A DNA stretch of 64,000 nucleotides from Azorinus chamasolen (taxonomy: Eukaryota; Mollusca; Bivalvia; Cardiida; Solecurtidae): positions 43,355,552 to 43,419,551 of the forward strand of contig OY755252.1 in assembly GCA_963576725.1 (NCBI GenBank), in the 5' to 3' direction. The notes under the pieces are model-generated. The model did not search any database and was not told the DNA's origin. It saw only the letters and a list, made by a program, of their open reading frames with translations. The position numbers and the translations under genes were made by a program. Every line of letters begins with the position of its first letter. The stretch's first letter is position 1. Shown here piece by piece: positions 42,342 through 53,014 of this stretch.

Positions 42342-42732
42342 TTAACCCTTTACTCGATGAATATTCATGTAGGAAATAATGACATCATGAATTTTGATCA
42401 GAATAATTGTATAATGATGCATGGACGGAGGAATGTTTGGTCAGAGCAGGAACTGTGAAATCTGGGTCCATGCTTATAAAGCTTTTAGTTGAGTCTGAGT
42501 TTCGTTCTCAAGCTTTTGATTGGTCAGATTTGAGTTCTCAAGCTTTTGATTGGTCAGATTTGAGCCAGAGGCTCAAATCTGACCAATCAAAAGCTTGAGA
42601 ACGTACTCAGACTCAACTAAAAGTTTTATAAGCAGGGACCCAGATCTATATTGTACCATAAACAAACAGAACAGACCCTGACCAGACGGTTCAAAGGCAT
42701 ATGAAGGCGTAATCATTGAATAAAGAATTTAA
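42342..42732 (+). mobile_element. H1 MITE interrupted by a fold-back
   Basis: TTAACCCTTTACTCGATGAA, CAGGAACTGTGAAA, fold-back 42461-42644, TCTATATTGTACCATAAACA, AACAGACCCTGACC, TTTAA end. Confidence 0.6.
42461..42644. mobile_element. Fold-back element, 184 bp, arms about 90 bp
   Basis: TCTGGGTCC...CTTATAAAGCTTTTAGT and onward is complementary to ACTAAAAG..TTTTATAAG...GGGACCCAGA. The left arm carries a duplicated 30-bp piece with AAGCTTTTGATTGGTCAG. Related single-arm copies with TTGGTCAGA lie at 36290-36545. Confidence 0.75.
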
Positions 42733-42925
42733 CGATGTGTCTTAAATTTGCTATATGTGCACAATTCTGTACAAGTGGCTTCATTTGCAAAAATACACAA
42801 ATGCTTAAAAATGGCGAACTTACAATGATATATGATATTCCAGTTATTGAATCTGACTCAAATTTTAGACCCTAACTCAGACACTATGTATCGCAAGGGA
42901 ATGATTGGTCATTTGACATTTGTTT

Positions 42926-43156
42926 TTAACCCATTACCTCATACTGACGCCCTTTGACGCCTCTGTGAAAGTCACTTCCTGAAACCATTGTGATAAATAG
43001 AGCATTTGGTCCATAGGAACAAATGCTGTATTTATCATAATGGTTTCAAAACTACACAGTTCTAACATGCTCCTTTCCTCTAGTAAATACCCCCTTCTCT
43101 GTAGATTTATTCAAAGAGGAAGAATCTGAAAAAATGGGCTATGAGGGGCAGAGTTA
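42926..43156 (-). mobile_element. H3 MITE
   Basis: 231 bp, TTAACCCATTACC to GGCAGAGTTAA; GAAACCATTGTGATAAATAG with its complement. Confidence 0.78.
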
Positions 43157-43434
43157 ATGCCTCAGATATATTTATTCTTGTGTCTCTTTCTGCGCTGTTT
43201 GCAATGACATGTACACTCGTTCCCCGTATTCAAACTGTTGACTTTTGGGTTACACAGATAAAAGGACAAATACCATGCACTCCCAGCTGTTCATGCCATA
43301 TTAATAAGAAAATCGATCAAACTGTCTCTAGATATCACAGCATCATTCGAGATTGTTCACAACGGATGCCAGTATCGAGTTATAGCAGGAAAGTACACTA
43401 ACCCATGTAAGGCTAGCAACCATTTAAATCGCAT

Positions 43435-44065
43435 TTGCAAATAGCTTGGATCCAGATGAGACGCCATGCAACTCGATGTCTCATTAGGGTCCAATCTGTT
43501 TGACACTTGGTCAATCGCTATTCAAAACTTTGATCGAAACAGAAGTAGTCAAAATTGCACAAGATCCAAAGTTGAGCAGACATTATTTTTTGTACAGGGG
43601 AGGAAGGGATAATTAGTTGATAACGACATAGATACATTATCCCCTCCTGTCCTCTACAAAGTAAAATGTGAATTACTTTATAAAGGGTAGGCTTTAATTT
43701 AAAAGCTTCCAAGAACACATTTTCCATGAACTGTTCGAATTTAGTTCCATTTGCAAACAGATTGGATCTAGACGAGACACCGTGTAACTCGGCGTCTCAT
43801 TAGGATCCAATCTATATGACACTCTGTCAATAGTTTCTCAAAAGCTTGATTGAATAGAAAGTAATCAAAATTGCACGAGATCAAACTTTGAGCAGATATT
43901 ACATGTAGTTTGTTTCACAGCGGGATAATGGTGCAGCTGTTTGACTTTATTCCTCGTGATCCCTGCATAATAGACTTGAAGCCTCTTATAATGGATAGGA
44001 TTTAATTGACAGCGCATTTCAGAAAACACACTCCATCAAGTGTCAGAGTTTAATTCCACTTCGCG
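43435..44065 (+). repeat. Tandem pair of H7-type elements, ~310 bp each
   Basis: 43435-43745 and 43748-44065 share, in order, TTGCAAAYAG..TTGGAT, the GAGAC hairpin, TTTGACACT, CAAAATTGCACRAGATC, GAGCAGA and a GTTCGAATTTAG/GTCAGAGTTTAATTCC end. Direct duplication of a longer H7 version. Confidence 0.6.
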
Positions 44066-44274
44066 GTGTTATCTATCTTCAAATGCATTTAGGTCAGACG
44101 GCAGTTTTTATTTGCATTTTTTTAAAAGTGAAATTAGCTTCTGAAGAACGCAGCGACAGGGGACAAAATTGAACACAGCTTATCAGACAATGTCCCGTTC
44201 TTTGTAAACAATGTGAACGAAATGGAAATACAGTAACCCCTTTAAGAAACCACTAAATACAAACCAATTTGTCG

Positions 44275-44713
44275 ATATTTAGGCGATTTTCCTATTGTAT
44301 ATTAATGTAATAAATACTTACTTTTATGAATATTAATTCACTGAAATAATAATGATGTATGGAGGTACTAATATCGGACTCTAGAACCAGATCTATATTA
44401 TTCTTTAATCTGTTCCCTCATAGGCTATTTTTAGACCCAATCTCATTGAATAAATCTACCGAAAAGGAGCATTTACCAGAGAAATGGGACATTTTAGAAT
44501 TGCGTTAGTTTTGAAACCATTGTGATAAACAGGCTATTTATAACAATAGTTTCAAAAAGTGATTTTTACAAAGGCCTTAAAGGCGTCACTATGTGGGAAC
44601 GGGTTGGGCAAACAGAATAGATCCTGATCAGACGGCTCCTACAGGAACCGTTCCATCTGGGTCTACTCTGTTTGCCAAGGCGTTAAAAGACGTCGCTGTC
44701 AGGTAAAGGTTTA
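44275..44713 (+). mobile_element. H1 MITE interrupted by H3
   Basis: TATGAATATTAATTCACTGA, CTAGAACCAGATCTATATTA, then H3 (44405-44605), then GGGCAAACAGAATAGATCC...GGTCTACTCTGTTTGCC and AGGTAAAGGTTTAA. Confidence 0.6.
44405..44605 (+). mobile_element. H3 MITE inserted in H1
   Basis: TTAATCTGTTCCC to GGGAACGGGTT; the palindrome is shortened (GATAAACAGGCTATTTATAAC). Confidence 0.65.
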
Positions 44714-44943
44714 ACCCTTTCACCGCCAATGTCGCAAACATGCACCACGACAAATAGTGCAGTCCAAGATCAGAATCCGCCTTTTCAAGGCGGCGTCTGA
44801 TCAGGGACTTCACTTTTTGTCTCAGACTCTATTTCTATATCTTCGCTTTATTCCTTTGAAATTTGCATTTATTTGTTTGCAAATACTGTTCACAATGCAT
44901 TTTTGGATAAGCGTACTAAGAAAATGAAACTTTGATAGGTTAA
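44711..44943. mobile_element. TTAA-bounded MITE, single-copy type (H8 group)
   Basis: 233 bp, TTTAACCCTTTCACCG to TTGATAGGTTAA; CAAATAGTGCAGTCCAAGAT...GGGACTTCACTTTTTG hairpin. Confidence 0.6.
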
Positions 44944-45229
44944 ACTTATTGATGTTCAACAGTTTTGCATGTTTCCATATAAATGAGAATGTCAGTTATA
45001 AGCTGTTACCGGTTGAAGTAAAGTCAATACTTAGTCTGGCCTGTAACATTGATCCAGTAGTGTTTCTTCCTACTTGTTTACATACAAAGGATCACGTGAC
45101 ATGGTCACGTGTTGTAAAGTTTTACCTCTTTACAACGACAATTCACAAGACGTTTAACACGTTCCTTCATGTAAAGGCATTAAAAAAATATCCATCTGAC
45201 TGACCCATCTTACTCTGATAAGTATCATT

Positions 45230-45379
45230 GACTGTTTCTTTAGTTTCGGAAATGGCTACAAATGTTTCACCTTCAATATTTCATTATAGCAATACCCATT
45301 ACAGTGTATAGCAATATATATGTCCATGCATAGTCAGGTATTGACATTTGGAACAAATACAGAACAGGGAGAGGGTTAA
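45230..45379 (-). mobile_element. H2 MITE, one half
   Basis: GAAATGGCTACAAATGTTTC, ATATTTCATTATAGCA, ATACAGAACAGGGAGAGGG, TTAA at 45376-45379. The hairpin half is missing. Confidence 0.55.
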
Positions 45380-45509
45380 TTCTTTGGTTAGAAGACATTT
45401 GGTAGTTTAATCCTTGCCTCGCTGTGAAAAACTAATGCTTTCTCAAATTTGATTCTTGGGCAAATGTGAGTTTTTCCTGTTCGATCAAGTTTCTGGGTTA
45501 CGACTGACT

Positions 45510-45600
45510 GGGTGTCAAACAGCTTGGCTCCTGGTGAGACCCCGAGTTACGCAGCGTCTCGTACAGGGTGAAACTGTTTGAAATTGCAAGTCAGGTCGTG
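45510..45600. repeat. H7 hairpin
   Basis: GGTGTCAAACAGCTTGGCTC, GAGTTACGCAGCGTCTC, GTGAAACTGTTTG. Confidence 0.5.
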
Positions 45601-45641
45601 ATATGGTTAATGCAAGACGAGGGCAAATAGAAGTTTTCTCC

Positions 45642-45856
45642 TTAACCCATTCCCGTATAGGCTATTTTTAGATCCAACCTCTTTGAACAAATCTACCGAA
45701 AAGGAGCATTTACAACTAAAAAGGAAAACTTTTAGAATTGTGTAGTGTTGAAACCATTGTGATAAATAGAGCATTTGCTCCTATTTGCTCACAATGGTTT
45801 CACAAAGTGACTTTTACAGAGGCGTCAAAAGGCGTCTATATGCGGGAATGGGTTAA
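45642..45856 (+). mobile_element. H3 MITE
   Basis: 215 bp, TTAACCCATTCCCG to GGGAATGGGTTAA; part of the return arm (GGAGCAAATGCTC) is lost. Confidence 0.75.
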
Positions 45857-45869
45857 ATTCTGAAAGTAT

Positions 45870-46060
45870 GAGATTCTTCGAAAGCAAAAGCAGCAATGTG
45901 AAAAGAGAAAATCGGTTTTACTGTTTCTATTCACGAGCAGTTATTAAATGAGAGACAATACTCACGCCCCATTAGCACCGGCTTAAGCGGTACCGGTATT
46001 CAATTTTCATAATCAAAAGCTCTGAAATAATGATCCCAAAGGACCAGAAAATACAACAGA
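45870..46060 (+). repeat. Repeat R33, copy 2
   Basis: TCGAAAGCAAAAGCAGCAAT, ACTCACGCCCCATTAGCACC, TAATGATCCCAAAGGACC. Confidence 0.65.
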
Positions 46061-46304
46061 AGATCTGCTCTGTAATGAGCAGCAACATGCTTTAAATGAG
46101 ATCAATATTTATTCATAAAATGCTCGCTATATTCTAAATTGTTCATGCTGGAATCTTATATGTTCCTTCGTGATAATTATTCTACTTTTCAGAGTTTTCT
46201 CACGTAATATGTTTTGTTATTCTAAAGGAACATGTTATTTCCCATGGTATGTGTAATTTTAATTTCTCACGTCATGGTGTAATTGTTCTAACTTCACTCC
46301 ACTA

Positions 46305-46400
46305 ACCTGCAGCTTAATGGATATAAATCACACAGAAAGCTCCTCTAAGAGTTTTCTGCATGATTTCCACCCTGCATTAAGTAGCCACCTGCCTAAAAAG
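46305..46400. repeat. P-type core hairpin
   Basis: CAGAAAGCTCCTCTAAGAGT, TGCATTAAGTAGCCACCTGC; the outer ends are not recognisable. Confidence 0.55.
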
Positions 46401-46435
46401 TTCTCACTTCTTCTTTTATAAAAGTTCGGATTCGC

Positions 46436-46676
46436 GAGAATTTACTGAACTCTGATAACTCGAACTTCGGGTAACCCGAACTAAAAGTTCAGTTCTTCGA
46501 AAACCTAGACACACGTGTGACAGCTTAATGTAGGTCAAAGGTAATGCTGAAAACTCCTACATTAAGCTGTAAACTTGAAAATTTGTTCTGATTAGAAGTC
46601 GGATAACTCGAATCTATGTTATCTCGAAGTAATTTGTATGGTCCCTGAGGTTCGAGATATAAAAGTTACTGTGTGA
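46436..46676. mobile_element. Pogo-like MITE with TCGAA-type ends
   Basis: CGAGAATTTACTGAACTC, GATAACTCGAACTTCGGG and facing GGTTCGAGATATAAAAGTTA near 46650; core AGCTTAATGTAGGTCAAAGG with GAAAACTCCTACATTAAGCT. Confidence 0.5.
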
Positions 46677-46800
46677 AACTTATTTGAGAGTTTGTTTTTG
46701 TATCTGAAATACATTTCACATATTTCAGGAAGTCGTTGCGTAATTATTATGCTATGGGAGCCGTTCGAAATTTAATACTTTAAGTTTCGGAACGAAACAC

Positions 46801-46936
46801 TAATGTCCTTTTCAAACAGTGTAGACCCAGATGAGAGGGCTCTAGAAGATCCCACTGATCAGGGTCTGCACTGTTTGTTGTATACCTGATTGAATTTGGA
46901 ATTGTCAATTTAAAAAGTCGGCGTTAAAAGGTTTAA
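46801..46936 (+). mobile_element. H6 MITE, shortened
   Basis: TGTCCTTTTCAAACAGTGTA...AGGGTCTGCACTGTTTGTTG, GAATTTGGAATTGTC, AAAAGGTTTAA shared with the H2 copy that follows. Confidence 0.55.
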
Positions 46937-47179
46937 CCCTTTCCTTCATATAAACGCATTTTTACGCATTTGCAAACAGAGTAGACCTAGATCAGACGGC
47001 TCCTATAGGAGTCGTCTGATCAGGGTCTGTTTTGCTTGCTATTGGAATATGATAGATCTGGGTTTTTTTTAAAAAATGGCTGCAATGTTCTACGTTCCAT
47101 ATTTCATTATAACTATTGTGTCCATGACTATTCAGTAGGTATTGCAATTTGAAATAAACATAGAACAGGGAAAGGGTTG
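46933..47179 (-). mobile_element. H2 MITE
   Basis: TTTAACCCTTTCCTTC, GCAAACAGAGTAGACC hairpin with GCTCCTATAGGAGT apex, GCTGCAATGTTCTACG, GAACAGGGAAAGGGTTGA. Confidence 0.75.
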
Positions 47180-47261
47180 AAACGTTATTTTATTTGTTTA
47201 TTATGTGCCAGCCATTCTACAGTTTCCATAATTGAAACACATATCTCTCTTTGCACGATTT

Positions 47262-47580
47262 AACAACATTTAATTACGTTTTCACTTCTTGTCGAGTATT
47301 ATTTTATAATTTGTTTACAATGTGAAACTCCTTATGGAGTTCTTGCATCTGAATAATGTTTTCATTTTATGACTAATATTGCTTTATAATACGTTTACAA
47401 TGTGAAAGTTATTCTAGAGTCCTCTCATTTGCATTAAGCTTTCTCTTCTTGAAACGTATAGTACTTGATAGTTTGTTTACTTTTTGGAACTCATTATAGA
47501 CTTCTCCTATCTGAGTATAATGTTCACTTAATGACTTGGCTAACTGCATGCATTGTCTATAATGAGGAACCTATTCTAGA
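47262..47580 (+). repeat. Degenerate ~75-110-bp tandem repeat
   Basis: TTGTTTACAATGTGAAACTC, ACGTTTACAATGTGAAAGTT and GTTTGTTTACTTTTTGGAAC recur, each followed by TCC/TCT..C..TGAATAATGTT-like sequence and CACTT. Confidence 0.5.
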
Positions 47581-47604
47581 GTGTTCCTCGTATTTGAATC
47601 AAAA

Positions 47605-47800
47605 GTTCCGAAAGTAGAAGATCATTTGAAAGCAAAAGCAGCAATGCAAAAAGAGAACATTGCAAACTCGGTTTTATGGAGTCTATTCATTAGCAGTTTT
47701 GAAAGGTACTCACACCCACTAGCACCAGCTTAAGCGGTATCCAATTTTCAAAATTAATAACATCGAGATTATTGATCCCGAAGGACCAGACAATATAACA
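47605..47800 (+). repeat. Repeat R33, copy 3
   Basis: TGAAAGCAAAAGCAGCAATG, ACTCACACCCACTAGCACCA, ATTGATCCCGAAGGACC. Confidence 0.65.
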
Positions 47801-47867
47801 ACACGCAAGCATTTAACACCTTCTGTTGTCATAGGTTCTGAAAGTAGAATATCCCAGTTTGATTTGG

Positions 47868-47985
47868 TGACCGAGTGTCAAACAGTTTGGATCCTGATAA
47901 AGCGACGAGTTACTCGGTATCTCACTGGATCCAAACTGTTACAAATGTTATTCAGACCGCGCTTAGCAAGATAAAGGTTAACACT
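47868..47985. mobile_element. H7 element
   Basis: CGAGTGTCAAACAGTTTGG, GCGACGAGTTACTCGGTATC, GGATCCAAACTGTTAC, ATAAAGGTTAA. Confidence 0.6.
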
Positions 47986-48033
47986 ATAACACTTTTATTT
48001 CTTCTTAAAGTATTATCGTGAGCGAATTCTTAC

Positions 48034-48241
48034 CAGTACGTAAAGCCCCTCTAACGCGACCACCAAAACGGGGCATACTTCTAGGTGGAAGAGGCAGGTG
48101 GTAGCTTAATGCAGCACAAAAGTTATGCAGAAAGCCCCTATAGGAAATTTCTGCATAACTTTCGTCCTGCATTAAGCAACACCTGCTTATAAAGGCAGCT
48201 ATGGTAATTCTTTAAGTGGTCGTATTAGAGGGGTTCTACTG
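48034..48241. mobile_element. P2 pogo-like MITE
   Basis: Ends AAAGCCCCTCTAACGCGACC and GGTCGTATTAGAGGGGTTCT; arms GCAGGTGGTAGCTTAATGCA and complement. Confidence 0.78.
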
Positions 48242-48299
48242 TACATCCTTTGGTCATAATACGTGCGTAGTTTACCTTGTAAACTAACACTGTTATATA

Positions 48300-48492
48300 C
48301 AGTAGAACCCCTCTAATGCGACCACTTAATGAATAAACATGGGTGCCTTTATATGCAGGTGGTTGCTTAATGCAGGGAAAAAGTAATCCAGAAAGCTCTC
48401 TGTATTACTTTTGTCCTGCATTAAGATACCACCTGCATCTAGCAACTAGAATTATACCTCTTTTAGGTGGTCGCATTAGCGGAGCTTTACTA
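48300..48492. mobile_element. P2 pogo-like MITE
   Basis: Ends CAGTAGAACCCCTCTAATGC and GGTCGCATTAGCGGAGCTTT; arms GCAGGTGGTTGCTTAATGCA and complement. 58 bp from the previous copy. Confidence 0.78.
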
Positions 48493-48773
48493 TATGTGTA
48501 TTTATCATATTCATAGTGTATGGCCACATGATATCGTTCAATTGTGATTCAAGCAAAGTCTTATTTATAAGTGATTCTTGGGTTATGTGCCCTTTACACA
48601 TTTTACTTTGGTACGACTCTAGCAATTCTGTTTTATCATTGATCCATGTCATATTAAAAAAGAAATCTGCATTACTATAAGATGATCTACACCATTGTTT
48701 ATTATGAGACAGATCGGACCAGTAAATCTAGAGATATGTACTCTTGATTGATAAAACGACATCTTTTCCCCAG

Positions 48774-49103
48774 TTAACCCTTTCCCCCATATACACTCCT
48801 TTTCACTCACGTCCTTGCAAACCGAGTAGATCCACATCAGACAGCTTCGATAGGAGTCATCTGACCACGGTCTGGTAGTTTTGCTTATAGATATATAATA
48901 CAGTAAAACCTCTCTTTAACGGCCAATAAATTGTGTTAGTTTGTTGGTATCTAGCGCAGGTGGCTGCTTAAAGCAAGGTAAAAGTAAAACAGAGCGCTCC
49001 TATAGGAGCACCTGCCTTTAACACGAAATATTTGATATAATTTAGTGACCGTTATAGAGAGGTTTTACTGCAGATCTGATCTATTCTGCAGGGTAAAGGT
49101 TAA
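48774..49103 (-). mobile_element. H1 MITE interrupted by P1
   Basis: GTTAACCCTTTCCCCC, TTGCAAACCGAGTAGATCC hairpin, TTTTGCTTATAG, P1 at 48901-49070, then AGATCTGATCTATTCTGCAG and GTTAA. The uninterrupted family reads AATATAGATCTGAT here, so P1 went into a TA. Confidence 0.65.
48901..49070. mobile_element. P1 pogo-like MITE inserted in H1
   Basis: 170 bp, right inner arm partly deleted after GCTCCTATAGGAGC; the insertion point in H1 is a TA. Confidence 0.8.
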
Positions 49104-49173
49104 AAAGTCAAGAGCTTGACCTTATCAATAATATCTCGACGGATGGTATTTAGGACTATCGCCCCCTCCCTTG

Positions 49174-49413
49174 TTAACTATTTAACTAGAGTCTTCTAGC
49201 GCCTTTGTAAACATAGTAGACCCAGACCAGACAGTCCCTGTACGAACTGTCTTGTCAGAGACTGCTGTTTGCTTATGAAATGATATAAAATCGATTCTAC
49301 ATTTTCAGCCATTGCCAAACAATCTTGAGTATTATGCCATAATAAAATTTCATCTAATTAATATTCACGATGCCGTTTTTTCTTACATGAATATTCGTTT
49401 GACAAAAGTTTAA
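49174..49413 (-). mobile_element. H1 MITE
   Basis: TTAACTATTTAAC, TTGTAAACATAGTAGACCC hairpin, CTAATTAATATTCACG, ATTCGTTTGACAAAAGTTTAA. Confidence 0.6.
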
Positions 49414-49652
49414 AGATATCACACAATCTGCTGGCAAAGTGACAACCAGTGTCAAATGTCTCTCTGATCTGTGCTGTTTACAAATAAACGAATACCATTT
49501 TTCTCCATGGCTCTGTCCTTTTGGTCTTGTAAATGAATCCCAATATATAAAGTCCAATCGATAAACTTTGCAAGCAGTGTAGAACCAGATCAACTACAGC
49601 GTTAAGCACGTTGCCTCTGCTTGAGTTCTACGTTGTTTGTCGTGCAGGTCAT

Positions 49653-49890
49653 TTAACCCTTTCCGGCATAAATATTCATATACAAAATAATGATACGATG
49701 AATATTAATTAGATTAATTTTGTTATAATAGCACATTGACACATGAATATTTACTGTAGACTCATATCTATATTATATCACATGCAAACAGAGCAGACCC
49801 TGACCACAGGGCTACTATAGGAGGCGTCTGACCTGGGTGTACTCTTTTTGCAGTGACGTAGAAATGCGTATTTATGGAGTAAACTATTAA
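49653..49890 (+). mobile_element. H1 MITE
   Basis: TTAACCCTTTCCGG to GGAGTAAACTATTAA; GCAAACAGAGCAGACCC and GGGTGTACTCTTTTTGC arms. Confidence 0.7.
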
Positions 49891-50009
49891 AACAGAATAT
49901 GCTATAGTGAGTGGCTAGCAGTATGGACCCTGGTCAGACACGGCGCTTTAAACTCGACAGCAGATCTAGTTCTATACGGATTGCAAAACATAAAAGTTGA
50001 TTTCCGTAT

Positions 50010-50530
50010 TAACTCCTTACTCAGTATACATGTATACATATTTTAACGCTTTTTCAGAATAGATCCAGATCAGACGGCTCCTATTAGATCAGAGTTTGAT
50101 CTATTTGATATAGGTCTAGTTTGACTTAATAAATGGTTGGGTGGAAAACTAAGAGCAAACAACGGCATACATGTATTTGTTCCACCGTGTACAATGATAA
50201 ATATGATCTCAACATTTTTCCCCTCGTAAAAAAGGGTACTTCTTATTATTAAGATAATCAATGCTGATGTTACGAATATTTTCTAGTACGTATTAGCATA
50301 ATATACTGCATGCCGTTGACCATATGTATTGTATATTTGTATGCTTGTGTACTGTTGGATTTATGACCTTATGTATCAATAAACTTTCTATCTATAGTAA
50401 TGACCTAATATAGATCTGATTACTCAGTTTCTGCTCCAAAATTGATCATAATACCATTATAAAAATCCGACTAATTGATATTCATACAGTCCTCATTGTA
50501 TCTCACATGAGTATTCATTAGGTAAAGAAA
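50010..50530 (-). mobile_element. H1 MITE with ~280-bp insertion
   Basis: TTAACTCCTTACTCAGT, AGACGGCTCCTATTAGATC, GATATAGGTCTAG; unrelated DNA ending CAATAAACTTTCTATCTAT; then ATATAGATCTGATTACTCAG and ATGAGTATTCATTAGGTAAA. The insert's ATAAA-type end suggests a retrotransposed tail (inference). Confidence 0.45.
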
Positions 50531-50694
50531 GTGTTGAATGTACATGTATAACGACGAGTACTCGACTCGCACGAACTTATCAATAGAGGACAGTCTGTTT
50601 TGCAGCCCCCACACGTACACCTACAACCAGAACGTTGGATGGCATCCAGTCAATGATATATAACAGTGAAACCAAACCAATCCAAGCACTCACA

Positions 50695-50835
50695 TTAGTA
50701 CGAATGTCGGTCTTTAAGACAAGTGATAGCTTAATGCAGGATGAAAGTCATGCAGAAAGCTCCTCTAGGAGCTTTCTGCACGACTTTAATCCTGCATTAA
50801 GCAGTCATTTGCCTAAAGGTATTTTACTGAAAGTT
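50695..50835. mobile_element. P-type MITE
   Basis: AAGTGATAGCTTAATGCAGG with TCCTGCATTAAGCAGTCATT; apex GCTCCTCTAGGAGC (50759-50772). Confidence 0.65.
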
Positions 50836-51099
50836 TGGATCATCCAGTGTTTACTGTACGTATAGTCCGGATGACGCAAGTACTTTCGTATTTGTAGGAG
50901 TTCCCTGTGATTACAAATAAAAATCAATCTTTATTGCCATGGAAACTATTTTTGTCATTCTAAAGGATGTAATCAAAATCAATGTACAATATATTGGTAG
51001 CCTAACTTTGTGTATTGTACGTAGTTTTTGTTTCTTATTCTGGTAATAAAAATGATGTTTGCTAAAATTCTGAAGCAATTTTAACTTACTTCTGAAGGT

Positions 51100-51215
51100 T
51101 TGAATACTGACCGAGAATCAAGCATCTTGGTCTCAGATGAGAGGCCGAATGACTCGCCCTCTGATCTGGATCCAAGCTGTTTGTAAATGTATACCAGACC
51201 GCGGTTAGCAGGATC
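51100..51215. mobile_element. H7 element
   Basis: CAAGCATCTTGGTCTCAGAT, GAGAGGCCGAATGACTCGCC, GGATCCAAGCTGTTTG, CAGACCGCGGTTAGCAGG. Confidence 0.6.
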
Positions 51216-51344
51216 TGTTACACAGCATTACCAGTTGTAATAAACGAGTGCTTAGACCTATAAAGTCTGCAACTCAGTCTTCAACGTTTGTTGAATTGCA
51301 TTCCCTTTTCGTATACCGGTATTAATTGATTAATTCATTTATTT

Positions 51345-51527
51345 GAATATCATGACGTGATGAACTAAAGAGAATTGTTTACCATGACAGAAATTATAAT
51401 ATCATATCTGTATTATTGCATAAGCGAACAGGGCAGGCCCTGATCAGATGGCTTGATCAGGAACTGTCTCATCAGAGTCTACTCGGTCTTCGAAGACGAT
51501 AAGATGTATGATCGGGTAAAAGGTTAA
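51345..51527 (+). mobile_element. H1 MITE fragment
   Basis: ATCATGACGTGATGAAC, TTACCATGACAGAAATTATA, GCGAACAGGGCAGGCCC hairpin, GGTAAAAGGTTAA. Confidence 0.5.
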
Positions 51528-51751
51528 TCTTTTGAATGTTTTGGTGATCTTCTGATTACCTGCGCAGTTTGGATCCATTCGTCATCTTATCAGGATACTG
51601 GCTGGTGTTTCTGTGAAACTAGTTCTACAGATGCGACCTTTAGGAAACACTTTTTGAAGCAAATAGTATAGACTCCTTCAAGGACCCTTTGACCTGGGTC
51701 CAAACCATTTTCACATGTCCCTAATTAGGAACATTAGACAGAAAGGGGTTG

Positions 51752-51772
51752 TAACCCTAACCCTAACCCTCC
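51752..51772 (+). repeat. Short telomere-like CCCTAA run
   Basis: About two and a half CCCTAA units. TTAGGG is the mollusc telomere repeat, but the run is too short to mean more than chance or a repair scar. Confidence 0.3.
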
Positions 51773-51817
51773 TACCCGCCAGCCACCAATCAATTGATGA
51801 TATCTGGCATTATTTGA

Positions 51818-52030
51818 TTAATCCATTTGCTCCTAGACTATTTTCAGACCCAATCACTAAAAAAAACTACCAAAAAAAGAGCATTTACTCGCAAAAAGAA
51901 ACAGTTTAGAATTATGTAGTTTTGAAACCATTGTGATAAATATAGAGCGTTTGGTCCTATTTATCACAATGGTTTAAAAAATAGCTTTTACAGATGGGTC
52001 AAATGTCATCAGTAGGAGAGAATGGATTAA
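51818..52030 (+). mobile_element. H3 MITE
   Basis: TTAATCCATTTGC to GAGAATGGATTAA; GAAACCATTGTGATAAATA and TATTTATCACAATGGTTT arms. Confidence 0.7.
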
Positions 52031-52059
52031 CTCTAACTCTGCTGTCAAGAATATGATGT

Positions 52060-52470
52060 CTGCTCAAAACTAGATCTGTTGCAAGTTTTGACTACTTCAG
52101 ATTGCACCGAGCTTTTGAAAACTACTATTGACAGAGTGCCAAACAGCTTGGATCATGATGAGAGGTCGAATTAACCCTTCACTTGCTATTCACGTCAAGA
52201 TACATACCTGTAAATAGTGAAGACCCAGATGAGACAGCTCCTGCAGGAGCTGTCTCATCAGGGTCTGCACTATTTACAAGTTGATTGTGCAACCAGTGCA
52301 CTCCACAGCAGTGATTGCACAGCGAAATACTTGTACACAGTGAAGATATATGTAATTATATAACAGGGCATGGGTAAAGAGGGAGACATGTATTTTAAAA
52401 TTCAGCAAGAGAAGGGTTAATCGGCGCGTATCTGAACCCAGGCCGTTTGCAAATATGAGCCATACCACTC
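52060..52470. mobile_element. H7 element interrupted by H5
   Basis: TTGACAGAGTGCCAAACAGC, TTGGATCATGATGAGAGGTC; H5 copy; then TCGGCGCGTATCTGAACC and GCCGTTTGCAAATATGAG. Confidence 0.65.
52171..52420. mobile_element. H5 MITE, copy 2, inserted in an H7 element
   Basis: 250 bp, TTAACCCTTCACTTGC to GCAAGAGAAGGGTTAA. H7 sequence flanks it on both sides, broken exactly at TTAA. Confidence 0.88.
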
Positions 52471-52767
52471 TTAGTGAGACAAAAGTTAATGAAAACTCCT
52501 CTAATGTTTTCCTTTTATAATTAAATCAAAACACTAAGTTTCTGTTTCTACTTGGACAACAACTCTTTGTACGTACGTGTTTCATTGCTATCAGTTGCTC
52601 CTATCACACGTGCCTTTGTTCGCATCATATACATAACATATAACATAATATACGTCTTGAGGGAAATGGTCCAAATATATAGTGTTATTATGCCCACTGT
52701 AATATATTGGAAGCTATATAGCATGCTATTGCCTTGTCCTATCGGTCTGTATATCTTTATGTACAGA

Positions 52768-52975
52768 TGCACCTGTCTCACACGACCACCAAACAGAGGT
52801 CTACTTATGGGTATGCAAGGCAGGTGGTACCTTAATTCAGGTCATAAGCAATGCAGAAAGATCATACAGGAGCTTTCTGCAGTACTTTTTGCCCTGTATT
52901 AAGAAATCACTTGTTTTTAAGATTCCTGTGCCCGATCAGTACAAGTTATAAGGTTTCGTAAGACAGGTGCTACTG
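52768..52975. mobile_element. P-type MITE
   Basis: CACCTGTCTCACACGACC to GTAAGACAGGTGCTACTGT ends; GCAGGTGGTACCTTAATTCA core; AGGAGCTTTCTGCAG apex side. Confidence 0.6.
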
Positions 52976-53014
52976 TATGTTATAAAAACATTTGATTAAC
53001 ATTAGTTATACAAA

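Noticed and set aside
51752..51772. Interstitial telomere
   Set aside because: Only about two and a half CCCTAA units.
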